Assembly: GCA_946800325.1 (NCBI GenBank)
Contig: OX326959.1
Coordinates: 45,197,566 to 45,261,565 of the forward strand
Length of the DNA: 64,000 bases
Direction: 5' to 3'
Origin: Luzula sylvatica
Lineage: Eukaryota > Streptophyta > Magnoliopsida > Poales > Juncaceae
The notes below the pieces were generated by a model. That model worked only from the letters and a program-made list of their open reading frames with translations. It did no database searches and was not told the DNA's origin. Below, piece after piece: positions 1 to 11,900 of the stretch; positions within the stretch are counted from its first letter, which is position 1, and each line of letters starts with the position of its first letter. A program made the position numbers and the translations under genes.

Positions 1-777
1 ATTTTGCTCATTTTAGAGAACTATTTTGGTCTCTTTTACAAAAAATGATAATTGATATTTTTGAAGGTGTTAAACTTCAGTTTTTTATTTTTTGCAAAAA
101 ATTGGAAAAATTGAAATTTGTATGTGATAGTCTTCAATCCCGGAGTTTTTTGAGAAAAACATGAAAAATGAAGTATTTTGCTCATTTTAGTGAACTATTT
201 TGGTCTTTTTTAGAAAAAATGATAATTGATATTTTTTAAGGTGTTAGACTTCAGTTTTTGATTTTTTGCAAAAAATTGGAAAAATTGAAATTTGTATGTG
301 TTAGTCTTCAATCACGGAATTTTTTGAGAAAAAACATGAAAAGTGAAGTATTTTGCTCATTTTAGAGAACTATTTTGGTCTTTTTTAGAAAAAAATGATA
401 ATTGATATTTTTGAAGGTGTTAGACTTCAGTTTTTTATTTTTTGCAAAAAATTGGAAAAATTGAAATTTGTATGTATTAGTCTTTAATCCCGGAGTTTTT
501 TGAGAAAAACATGAAAAATGAAGTATTTTGCTCATTTTAGTGAACTATTTTGGACTTTTTTAGAAAAATTGATAATTGATATTTTTTAAGGTGTTAGACT
601 TCAGTTTTTGATTTTTTGCAAAAAATTGGAAAAATTGAAATTTGTATGTGTTAGTCTTCAATCAAGGAATTTTTTGAGAAACACATGAAAAATGAAGTAT
701 TTTGCTCATTTTAGAGAACTATTTTGGTCTTTTTTAGAAAAAATGATAATTGATATTTTTGAAGGTGTTAGACTTCA
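1..777. repeat. Left-edge satellite stretch before the first large block
   Basis: About four and a half monomers enter the window already inside the array. Position 1 falls inside a monomer of the CTCTTTTAC/GTTAAACTT type and matches the sequence from 1047, giving a six-monomer (1046-bp) local period. The copies are clearly diverged: for instance TGGACTTTT near 550 against TGGTCTTTT near 1596. Nothing but satellite is visible. Confidence 0.9.
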
Positions 778-858
778 GTTTTTGATTTTTTGCAAAAAAT
801 TGGAAAAATTGAAATTTGTATGTGTTACTCTTCAATCACGGAATGTTTTGAGAAAATC
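685..858 (+). repeat. Representative full-length satellite monomer (174 bp)
   Basis: This unit serves as the numbering reference. Monomer positions 46-59 hold a T6-AG-A6 dyad. Positions 60-76 hold TGATAATTGATATTTTT, one of the least variable stretches. TTAGA occurs at 50-54 and again at 84-88. Positions 101-116 form the perfect palindrome ATTTTTTGCAAAAAAT. The main CpG lies at 155-156 in a TCACGG or TCCCGG context. Recurrent variable sites are 30-34 (AGAGAAC, AGTGAAC, TTTAGAAC, GGAGAAC), 44-55 (TCTTTTTTAG or TCTCTTTTAC), 77 (GAAGG or TAAGG), 84-87 (TTAGA or TTAAA), 99-107 (GATTTTTTGC, TATTTTTTGC or GATTTTATGC), 145 (TTAGTC or TTACTC) and 154-165. Confidence 0.95.
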
Positions 859-1199
859 ATGAAAAATGAAGTAGTTTGCTCATTTTAGAGAACTATTTTG
901 GTCTTTTTTAGAAAAAATGATAATTGATATTTTTGAAGGTGTTAGACTTCAGTTTTTGATTTTATGCAAAAAATAAGAAAAATATAAATTTGTATGTGTT
1001 AGTCTTCAATCCCGGTGTTTTTCGAGAAAAACATGAAAAATGATGTATTTTGCTCATTTTAGAGAACTATTTTGGTCTCTTTTACAAAAAATGATAATTG
1101 ATATTTTTGAAGGTGTTAAACTTCAGTTTTTTATTTTTTGCAAAAAATTGGAAAAATTGAAATTTGTATGTGATAGTCTTCAATCCCGGAGTTTTTTGA

Positions 1200-3460
1200 G
1201 AAAAACATGAAAAATGAAGTATTTTGCTCATTTTAGTGAACTATTTTGGTCTTTTTTAGAAAAAATGATAATTGATATTTTTTAAGGTGTTAGACTTCAG
1301 TTTTTGATTTTTTGCAAAAAATTGGAAAAATTGAAATTTGTATGTGTTAGTCTTCAATCAGGGAATTTTTTGAGAAAAACATGAAAAGTGAAGTATTTTG
1401 CTCATTTTAGAGAACTATTTTGGTCTTTTTTAGAAAAAAATGATAATTGATATTTTTGAAGGTGTTAGACTTCAGTTTTTTATTTTTTGCAAAAAATTGG
1501 AAAAATTGAAATTTGTATGTATTAGTCTTCAATCTCGAAGTTTTTTGAGAAAAACATGAAAAATGAAGTATTTTGCTCATTTTAGTGAACTATTTTGGTC
1601 TTTTTTAGAAAAAATTATAATTGATATTTTTTAAGGTGTTAGACTTCAGTTTTTGATTTTTTGCAAAAAAATGGAAAAATTGAAATTTGTATGTGTTAGC
1701 CTTCAATCACGGAGTTTTTTGAGAAAAACATGAAAAATGAAGTATTTTGCTCATTTTAGTGAACTATTTTGGTCTTTTTTAGAAAAAATGATAATTGATA
1801 TTTTTGAAGGTGTTAGACTTCAGTTTTTGATTTTTTGCAAAAAATTGGAAAAATTGAAATTTGTATGTGTTACTCTTCAATCACGGAATGTTTTGAGAAA
1901 ATCATGAAAAATGAAGTAGTTTGCTCATTTTTTAGAACTATTTTGGTCTTTTTTAGAAAAAATGATAATTGATATTTTTGAAGGTGTTAGACTTCAGTTT
2001 TTGATTTTATGCAAAAAATAAGAAAAATATAAATTTGTATGTGTTAGTCTTCAATCCCGGAGTTTTTCGAGAAAAACATGAAAAATGATGTATTTTGCTC
2101 ATTTTAGAGAACTATTTTGGTCTCTTTTACAAAAAATGATAATTGATATTTTTGAAGGTGTTAAACTTCAGTTTTTTATTTTTTGCAAAAAATTGGAAAA
2201 ATTGAAATTTGTATGTGTTAGTCTTCAATCCATGAGTTTTTTGGGAAAAACATGAAAAATGAAGTATTTTGCTCATTTTAGTGAACTATTTTGGTCTTTT
2301 TTAGAAAAAATGATAATTGATATTTTTTAAGGTGTTAGACTTCAGTTTTTGATTTTTTGCAAAAAATTGGAAAAATTGAAATTTGTATGTGTTAGTCTTC
2401 AATCACGGAATTTTTTGAGAAAAACATGAAAAATGAAGTATTTTGCTCATTTTAGTGAACTATTTTGGTCTTTTTTAGAAAAAATGATAATTGATATTTT
2501 TTAAGGTGTTAGACTTCAGTTTTTGATTTTTTGCAAAAAATTGGAAAAATTGAAATTTGTATGTGTTAGTCTTCAATCAGGGAATTTTTTGAGAAAAACA
2601 TGAAAAGTGAAGTATTTTGCTCATTTTAGAGAACTATTTTGGTCTTTTTTAGAAAAAAATGATAATTGATATTTTTGAAGGTGTTAGACTTCAGTTTTTT
2701 ATTTTTTGCAAAAAATTGGAAAAATTGAAATTTGTATGTATTAGTCTTCAATCTCGAAGTTTTTTGAGAAAAACATGAAAAATGAAGTATTTTGCTCATT
2801 TTAGTGAACTATTTTGGTCTTTTTTAGAAAAAATTATAATTGATATTTTTTAAGGTGTTAGACTTCAGTTTTTGATTTTTTGCAAAAAAATGGAAAAATT
2901 GAAATTTGTATGTGTTAGCCTTCAATCACGGAGTTTTTTGAGAAAAACATGAAAAATGAAGTATTTTGCTCATTTTAGTGAACTATTTTGGTCTTTTTTA
3001 GAAAAAATGATAATTGATATTTTTGAAGGTGTTAGACTTCAGTTTTTGATTTTTTGCAAAAAATTGGAAAAATTGAAATTTGTATGTGTTACTCTTCAAT
3101 CACGGAATGTTTTGAGAAAATCATGAAAAATGAAGTAGTTTGCTCATTTTTTAGAACTATTTTGGTCTTTTTTAGAAAAAATGATAATTGATATTTTTGA
3201 AGGTGTTAGACTTCAGTTTTTGATTTTATGCAAAAAATAAGAAAAATATAAATTTGTATGTGTTAGTCTTCAATCCCGGAGTTTTTCGAGAAAAACATGA
3301 AAAATGATGTATTTTGCTCATTTTAGAGAACTATTTTGGTCTCTTTTACAAAAAATGATAATTGATATTTTTGAAGGTGTTAAACTTCAGTTTTTTATTT
3401 TTTGCAAAAAATTGGAAAAATTGAAATTTGTATGTGTTAGTCTTCAATCCATGAGTTTTT
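1200..3460. repeat. Seven-monomer (1219-bp) tandem duplication inside D1 copy 1
   Basis: Rare markers repeat at a spacing of exactly 1219 bp: TCAGGGAA at 1358 and 2577, TCTCGAAG near 1533 and 2752, CATGAGTTTTTTGGG at 2231 and 3450, and the GATGTATTTT anchor (2092 and 3311). The second D1 copy has the CATGAG marker only once (10378), so this duplication either arose after the D1 duplication or was lost from copy 2. 1219 bp is seven monomers plus one base. Confidence 0.82.
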
Positions 3461-6400
3461 TGGGAAAAACATGAAAAATGAAGTATTTTGCTCATTTTAG
3501 TGAACTATTTTGGTCTTTTTTAGAAAAAATGATAATTGATATTTTTGAAGGTGTTAGACTTCAGTTTTTGATTTTTTGCAAAAAATTGGAAAAATTGAAA
3601 TTTGTATGTATTAGTCTTTAATCCCGGAGTTTTTTGAGAAAAACATGAAAAATGAAGTATTTTGCTCATTTTAGTGAACTATTTTGGACTTTTTTAGAAA
3701 AATTGATAATTGATATTTTTTAAGGTGTTAGACTTCAGTTTTTGATTTTTTGCAAAAAATTGGAAAAATTGAAATTTGTATGTGTTAGTCTTCAATCAAG
3801 GAATTTTTTGAGAAACACATGAAAAATGAAGTATTTTGCTCATTTTAGAGAACTATTTTGGTCTTTTTTAGAAAAAATGATAATTGATATTTTTGAAGGT
3901 GTTAGACTTCAGTTTTTGATTTTTTGCAAAAAAGTGGAAAAATTGAAATTTGTATGTGTTACTCTTCAATCACGGAATGTTTTGAGAAAATCATGAAAAA
4001 TGAAGTAGTTTGCTCATTTTTTAGAACTATTTTGGTCTTTTTTAGAAAAAATGATAATCGATATTTTTTAAGGTGTTAGACTTCAGTTTTTGATTTTTTG
4101 CAAAAAAATGGAAAAATTGAAATTTGTATGTGTTAGTCTTCAATCCCGGAGTTTTTTGAGAAAAACATGAAAAATGATGTATTTTGCTTATTTTAGAGAA
4201 CTATTTTGGTCTCTTTTACAAAAAATAATAATTGATATTTTTGAAGGTGTTAAACTTAAGTTTTTTATTTTTTGCAAAAAATTGGAAAAATTGAAATTTG
4301 TATGTGTTAGTCTTCAATCACGGAATTTTTTGAGAAAATCTTGAAAAATGAAGTATTTTGCTCATTTTTTAGAACTATTTTGGTCTTTTTTAGAAAAAAT
4401 GATAATTGATATTTTTGAAGGTGTTAGACTTTAGTTTTTGATTTTTTGCAAAAAATTGGAAAATTTGAAATTTGTATGTGTTAGTCTTCAATCTCGGAGT
4501 TTTTTGAGAAAAACATGAAAAATGAAGTATTTTGCTCATTTTAGTGAACTATTTTGGTCTCTTTTACAAAAAATGATAATTGATATTTTTGAAGGTGTTA
4601 GACTTCAGTTTTTTATTTTTTGCAAAAAATTGGAAAAATTGAAATTTGTATGTGTTAGTCTTCAATCACGGAATTTTTTGAGAAAATCTTGAAAAATGAA
4701 GTATTTTGCTCATTTTTTAGAACTATTTTGGTCTTTTTTAGAAAAAATGATAATTGATATTTTTGAAGGTGTTAGACTTCAGTTTTTGATTTTTTGCAAA
4801 AAATTGGAAAATTTGAAATTTGTATGTGTTAGTCTTCAATCTCGGAGTTTTTTGAGAAAAACATGAAAAATGAAGTATTTTGCTCATTTTAGTGAACTAT
4901 TTTGGTCTTTTTTAGAAAAAATTATAATTGACATTTTTTAAGGTGTTAGACTTCAGTTTTTGATTTTTTGCAAAAAGTTGGAAAAATTGAAATTTGTATG
5001 TATTAGTCTTTAATCCCGGAGTTTTTTGAGAAAAACATGAAAAATGAAGTATTTTGCTCATTTTAGTGAACTATTTTGGACTTTTTTAGAAAAAATGATA
5101 ATTGATATTTTTTAAGGTGTTAGACTTCAGTTTTTGATTTTTTGCAAAAAATTGGAAAAATTGAAGTTTGAATGTATTAGTCTTTAATCCCGGAGTTTTT
5201 TGAGAAAACCATGAAAAATGAAGTATTTTGATCATTTTAGTGAACTATTTTGGACTTTTTTAGAAAAAATGATAATTGATATTTTTTAAGGTGTTAGACT
5301 TCAGTTTTTGATTTTTTGCAAAAAATTGGAAAAATTGAAATTTGTATGTGTTAGTCTTCAATCAAGGAATTTTTTGAGAAAAACATGAAAAATGAAGTAT
5401 TTTGCTCATTTTAGAGAACTATTTTGGTCTTTTTTAGAAAAAATGATAATTGATATTTTTGATGGTGTTAGACTTCAGTTTTTGATTTTTTGCAAAAAAT
5501 TGGAAAAATTGAAATTTGTATGTGTTACTCTTCAATCACGGAATGTTTTGAGAAAATCATGAAAAATGAAGTAGTTTGCTCATTTTAGAGAACTATTTTG
5601 GTCTTTTTTAGAAAAAATGATAATTGATATTTTTGAAGGTGTTAGACTTCAGTTTTTTATTTTATGCAAAAAATAGGAAAAATATAAATTTGTATGTGTT
5701 AGTCTTCAATCCCGGAGTTTTTCGAGAAAAACATGAAAAATGATGTATTTTGCTCAATTTAGAGAACTATTTTGGTCTCTTTTACAAAAAATGATAATTG
5801 ATATTTTTGAAGGTGTTAAACTTCAGTTTTTTATTTTTTGCAAAAAATTGGAAAAATTGAAATTTGTATGTGTTAGTCTTCAATCACGGAATTTTTTGAG
5901 AAAATCTTTAAAAATGAAGTATTTTGCTCATTTTTGAGAACTATTTTGGTCTTATTTAGAAAAAATGATAATTGATATTTTTGAAGGTGTTAGACTTCAG
6001 TTTTTGATTTTTTGCAAAAAATTGGAAAATTTGAAATTTGTATGTGTTAGTCTTCAATCTCGAAGTTTTTTGAGAAAAACATGAAAAATGAAGTATTTTG
6101 CTCATTTTAGTGAACTATTTTGGTCTTTTTTAGAAAAAATTATAATTGATATTTTTTAAGGTGTTAGACTTCAGTTTTTGATTTTTTGCAAAAAAATGGA
6201 AAAATTGAAATTTGTATGTGTTAGCCTTCAATCACGGAGTTTTTTGAGAAAAACATGAAAAATGAAGTATTTTGCTCATTTTAGTGAACTATTTTGGTCT
6301 TTTTTAGAAAAAATGATAATTGATATTTTTGAAGGTGTTAGACTTCAGTTTTTGATTTTTTGCAAAAAATTGGAAAAATTGAAATTTGTATGTGTTAGTC

Positions 6401-6950
6401 TTCAATCCCGGAGTTTTTTGAGAAAAACATGAAAAATGAAGTATTTTGCTCATTTTAGTGAACTATTTTGGTCTTTTTTAGAAAAAATTATAATCGATAT
6501 TTTTTAAGGTGTTAGACTTCAGTTTTTGATTTTTTGCAAAAAAATGGAAAAATTGAAATTTGTATGTGTTAGACTTCAATCACGGAGTTTTTTGAGAAAA
6601 ACATGAAAAATGAAGTATTTTGCTCATTTTAGTGAACTATTTTGGTCTTTTTTAGAAAAAATTATAATTGATATTTTTTAAGGTGTTAGACTTCAGTTTT
6701 TGATTTTTTGCAAAAAAATGGAAAAATAGAAATTTTTATGTGTTAGTCTTCAATCCCGGAGTTTTTTGAGAAAAACATGAAAAATGAAGTATTTTGCTCA
6801 TTTTAGAGAACTATTTTGGTCTTTTTTAGAAAAAATGATAATTGATATTTTTGAAGGTGTTAGACTTCATTTTTTGATTTTTTGCAAAAAATTGGAAAAA
6901 TTGAAATTTGTATGTGTTACTCTTCAATCACGGAATTTTTTGAGAAAATC

Positions 6951-7090
6951 ATGAAAAATGAAATATTTTGCTTATTTTAGAGAACTATTTTAATCTTTTT
7001 TAGACTTCAGTTTTTTATTTTTTGCAAAAAATTGGAAAAATTGAAATTTGTATGTGTTAGTCTTCAATCACGGAATTTTTTGAGAAAATC
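6951..7090. repeat. 140-bp monomer, GCTTATTTT background (D1 copy 1)
   Basis: ATCTTTTTTAG joins ACTTCAG: the 34 bp between the two TTAGA motifs (monomer 50-54 and 84-88) are missing together with one TTAGA. The unit has AGAGAAC and TTTTAATC, so it is not of the common GGAGAAC class. Confidence 0.92.
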
Positions 7091-8924
7091 ATGAAAAATG
7101 AAGTATTTTTCTCATTTTAGAGAACTATTTTGGTCTTTTTTAGAAAAAATGATAATTGATATTTTTGAAGGTGTTAGACTTCAGTTTTTGATTTTATGCA
7201 AAAAATAGGAAAAATAGAAATTTGTATGTGTTAGTCTTCAATCCCGGAGTTTTTCGAGAAAAACATGAAAAATGAAGTATTTTGCTCATTTTAGAGAACT
7301 ATTGTGGTCTCTTTTACAAAAAATGATAATTGATATTTTTGAAGGTGTTAAACTTCAGTTTTTTATTTTTTGCAAAAAATTGGAAAAATTGAAATTTGTA
7401 TGTGTTAGTCTTCAATCACGGATTTTTTTGAGAAAAACATGAAAAATAAAGTCTTTTTCTCATTTTAGAGAACTATTTTGGTCTTTTTTAGAAAAAATGA
7501 TAATTGATATTTTTTAAGGTGTTAGACTTCAGTTTTTGATTTTTTGCAAAAAATTGGAAAAATTGAAATTTGTATGTGTTACTCTTCAATCACGGAATGT
7601 ATTGAGAAAATCATGAAAAATGAAGTAGTTTGCTCATTTTAGAGAACTATTTTGGTCTTTTTTAGAAAAAATGATAATTGATATTTTTGAAGGTGTTAGA
7701 CTTCAGTTTTTGATTTTATGCAAAAAATAGGAAAAATAGAAATTTGTATGTGTTAGTCTTCAATCCCGGAGTTTTTCGAGAAAAACATGAAAAATGAAGT
7801 ATTTTGCTCATTTTAGAGAACTATTTTGGTCTCTTTTACAAAAAATGATAATTGATATTTTTGAAGGTGTTAGACTTCAGTTTTTGATTTTATGCAAAAA
7901 ATAGCAAAAATAGAAATTCGTATGTGTTAGTCTTCAATCCCGGAGTTTTTTGAGAAAAACATGAAAAATGAAGTATTTTGCTCATTTTAGAGAACTATTT
8001 TGGTCTTTTTTAGAAAAAATGATAATTGATATTTTTGAAGGTGTTAGACTTCATTTTTTGATTTTTTGCAAAAAATTGGAAAAATTGGAATTTGTATGTG
8101 TTACTCTTCAATCACGGAATTTTTTGAGAAAATCATGAAAAATGAAGTATTTTGCTTATTTTAGAGAACTATTTTAATCTTTTTTAGGAAAAATGATAAT
8201 TGATATTTTTGAAGGTGTTAGACTTCAGTTTTTTATTTTATGCAAAAAATAGGAAAAATGGAAATGTGTATGTGTTAGTCTTCAATCCCGGAGTTTTTCG
8301 AGAAAAACATGAAAAATGAAGTATTTTGCTCATTTTAGAGAACTATTTTGGTCTTTTTTAGAAAAAATGATAATTGATATTTTTTAAGGTGTTAGACTTC
8401 AGTTTTTGATTTTTTGCAAAAAATTGGAAAAAATTGAAATTTGTATGTGTTAGTCTTCAATCACGGAATTTTTTGAGAAAAACTTGAAAAATGATGTATT
8501 TTGCTCATTTTAGAGAACTATTTTGTTCTTTTTTAGAAAAAATGATAATTGATATTTTTGATGGTGTTAGACTTCAGTTTTTGATTTTTTGCAAAAAATT
8601 GGAAAAATTGAAATTTGTATGTGTTACTCTTGAATCACGGAATGTTTTGAGAAAATCATGAAAAATGAAGTAGTTTGCTCATTTTAGAGAACTATTTTGG
8701 TCTTTTTTAGAAAAAATGATAATTGATATTTTTGAAGGTGTTAGACTTCAGTTTTTGATTTTATGCAAAAAATAGGAAAAATATAAATTTGTATGTGTTA
8801 GTCTTCAATCCCGGAGTTTTTTGAGAAAAACATGAAAAATGAAGTATTTTGCTCATTTTAGAGAACTATTTTGGTCTTTTTTAGAAAAAATGATAATTGC
8901 TATTTTTGAAGGTGTTAGACTTCA

Positions 8925-11900
8925 GTTTTTGATTTTTTGCAAAAAATTGGAAAAATTGAAATTTGTATGTGTTACTCTTCAATCACGGAATGTTTTGAGA
9001 AAATCATGAAAAATGAAGTAGTTTGCTCATTTTTTAGAACTATTTTGGTCTTTTTTTGAAAAAATGATAATTGATATTTTTGAAGGTGTTAGACTTCAGT
9101 TTTTGATTTTATGCAAAAAATAAGAAAAATATAAATTTGTATGTGTTAGTCTTCAATCCCGGTGTTTTTCGAGAAAAACATGAAAAATGATGTATTTTGC
9201 TCATTTTAGAGAACTATTTTGGTCTCTTTTACAAAAAATGATAATTGATATTTTTGAAGGTGTTAAACTTCAGTTTTTTATTTTTTGCAAAAAATTGGAA
9301 AAATTGAAATTTGTATGTGTTAGTCTTCAATCCCGGAGTTTTTTGAGAAAAACATGAAAAATGAAGTATTTTGCTCATTTTAGTGAACTATTTTGGTCTT
9401 TTTTAGAAAAAATGATAATTGATATTTTTTAAGGTGTTAGACTTCAGTTTTTGATTTTTTGCAAAAAATTGGAAAAATTGAAATTTGTATGTGTTAGTCT
9501 TCAATCAGGGAATTTTTTGAGAAAAACATGAAAAGTGAAGTATTTTGCTCATTTTAGAGAACTATTTTGGTCTTTTTTAGAAAAAAATGATAATTGATAT
9601 TTTTGAAGGTGTTAGACTTCAGTTTTTTATTTTTTGCAAAAAATTGGAAAAATTGAAATTTGTATGTATTAGTCTTCAATCTCGAAGTTTTTTGAGAAAA
9701 ACATGAAAAATGAAGTATTTTGCTCATTTTAGTGAACTATTTTGGTCTTTTTTAGAAAAAATTATAATTGATATTTTTTAAGGTGTTAGACTTCAGTTTT
9801 TGATTTTTTGCAAAAAAATGGAAAAATTGAAATTTGTATGTGTTAGCCTTCAATCACGGAGTTTTTTGAGAAAAACATGAAAAATGAAGTATTTTGCTCA
9901 TTTTAGTGAACTATTTTGGTCTTTTTTAGAAAAAATGATAATTGATATTTTTGAAGGTGTTAGACTTCAGTTTTTGATTTTTTGCAAAAAATTGGAAAAA
10001 TTGAAATTTGTATGTGTTACTCTTCAATCACGGAATGTTTTGAGAAAATCATGAAAAATGAAGTAGTTTGCTCATTTTTTAGAACTATTTTGGTCTTTTT
10101 TAGAAAAAATGATAATTGATATTTTTGAAGGTGTTAGACTTCAGTTTTTGATTTTATGCAAAAAATAAGAAAAATATAAATTTGTATGTGTTAGTCTTCA
10201 ATCCCGGAGTTTTTCGAGAAAAACATGAAAAATGATGTATTTTGCTCATTTTAGAGAACTATTTTGGTCTCTTTTACAAAAAATGATAATTGATATTTTT
10301 GAAGGTGTTAAACTTCAGTTTTTTATTTTTTGCAAAAAATTGGAAAAATTGAAATTTGTATGTGTTAGTCTTCAATCCATGAGTTTTTTGGGAAAAACAT
10401 GAAAAATGAAGTATTTTGCTCATTTTAGTGAACTATTTTGGTCTTTTTTAGAAAAAATGATAATTGATATTTTTTAAGGTGTTAGACTTCAGTTTTTGAT
10501 TTTTTGCAAAAAATTGGAAAAATTGAAATTTGTATGTGTTAGTCTTCAATCACGGAATTTTTTGAGAAAAACATGAAAAGTGAAGTATTTTGCTCATTTT
10601 AGAGAACTATTTTGGTCTTTTTTAGAAAAAATGATAATTGATATTTTTGAAGGTGTTAGACTTCAGTTTTTGATTTTTTGCAAAAAATTGGAAAAATTGA
10701 AATTTGTATGTATTAGTCTTTAATCCCGGAGTTTTTTGAGAAAAACATGAAAAATGAAGTATTTTGCTCATTTTAGTGAACTATTTTGGACTTTTTTAGA
10801 AAAATTGATAATTGATATTTTTTAAGGTGTTAGACTTCAGTTTTTGATTTTTTGCAAAAAATTGGAAAAATTGAAATTTGTATGTGTTAGTCTTCAATCA
10901 AGGAATTTTTTGAGAAACACATGAAAAATGAAGTATTTTGCTCATTTTAGAGAACTATTTTGGTCTTTTTTAGAAAAAATGATAATTGATATTTTTGAAG
11001 GTGTTAGACTTCAGTTTTTGATTTTTTGCAAAAAAGTGGAAAAATTGAAATTTGTATGTGTTACTCTTCAATCACGGAATGTTTTGAGAAAATCATGAAA
11101 AATGAAGTAGTTTGCTCATTTTTTAGAACTATTTTGGTCTTTTTTAGAAAAAATGATAATCGATATTTTTTAAGGTGTTAGACTTCAGTTTTTGATTTTT
11201 TGCAAAAAAATGGAAAAATTGAAATTTGTATGTGTTAGTCTTCAATCCCGGAGTTTTTTGAGAAAAACATGAAAAATGATGTATTTTGCTTATTTTAGAG
11301 AACTATTTTGGTCTCTTTTACAAAAAATAATAATTGATATTTTTGAAGGTGTTAAACTTAAGTTTTTTATTTTTTGCAAAAAATTGGAAAAATTGAAATT
11401 TGTATGTGTTAGTCTTCAATCACGGAATTTTTTGAGAAAATCTTGAAAAATGAAGTATTTTGCTCATTTTTTAGAACTATTTTGGTCTTTTTTAGAAAAA
11501 ATGATAATTGATATTTTTGAAGGTGTTAGACTTTAGTTTTTGATTTTTTGCAAAAAATTGGAAAATTTGAAATTTGTATGTGTTAGTCTTCAATCTCGGA
11601 GTTTTTTGAGAAAAACATGAAAAATGAAGTATTTTGCTCATTTTAGTGAACTATTTTGGTCTCTTTTACAAAAAATGATAATTGATATTTTTGAAGGTGT
11701 TAGACTTCAGTTTTTTATTTTTTGCAAAAAATTGGAAAAATTGAAATTTGTATGTGTTAGTCTTCAATCACGGAATTTTTTGAGAAAATCTTGAAAAATG
11801 AAGTATTTTGCTCATTTTTTAGAACTATTTTGGTCTTTTTTAGAAAAAATGATAATTGATATTTTTGAAGGTGTTAGACTTCAGTTTTTGATTTTTTGCA

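Larger units (their letters stand above)
778..8924. repeat. Tandem block D1, copy 1 (about 8.15 kb)
   Basis: This block is followed directly by a second copy at 8925-16026. From 1014 to about 2400 it aligns with the second copy at offset 8147; from about 3500 to 8924 it aligns at offset 7102. Shared rare markers confirm this: CCGGTGTTTTTCG at 1012 and 9159, the 140-bp monomer near 7003 and 14105, and TAATTGCTATT near 8895 and 15997. In the 7102-offset part I noted only about five substitutions, for example GGAATG against GGAACG near 5540/12642. This copy contains about 1045 bp (six monomers) more than copy 2, explained by its internal seven-monomer duplication and one-monomer differences. The left boundary is approximate. 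Confidence 0.85.

Noticed and set aside
5740..5937. Open reading frame of 65 codons, with an identical copy at 12842-13039
   Set aside because: It is one satellite monomer plus part of the next, read in the frame that has a single stop per unit. The identical copy reflects the 7.10-kb block duplication. It has no upstream gene signals and the frame is broken in neighbouring monomers.
6721..6760. Yeast-type replication origin core in AATTTTTATGTG
   Set aside because: Only a loose resemblance expected by chance in 76% AT DNA, present in few monomers, and the host is unlikely to be a budding yeast.
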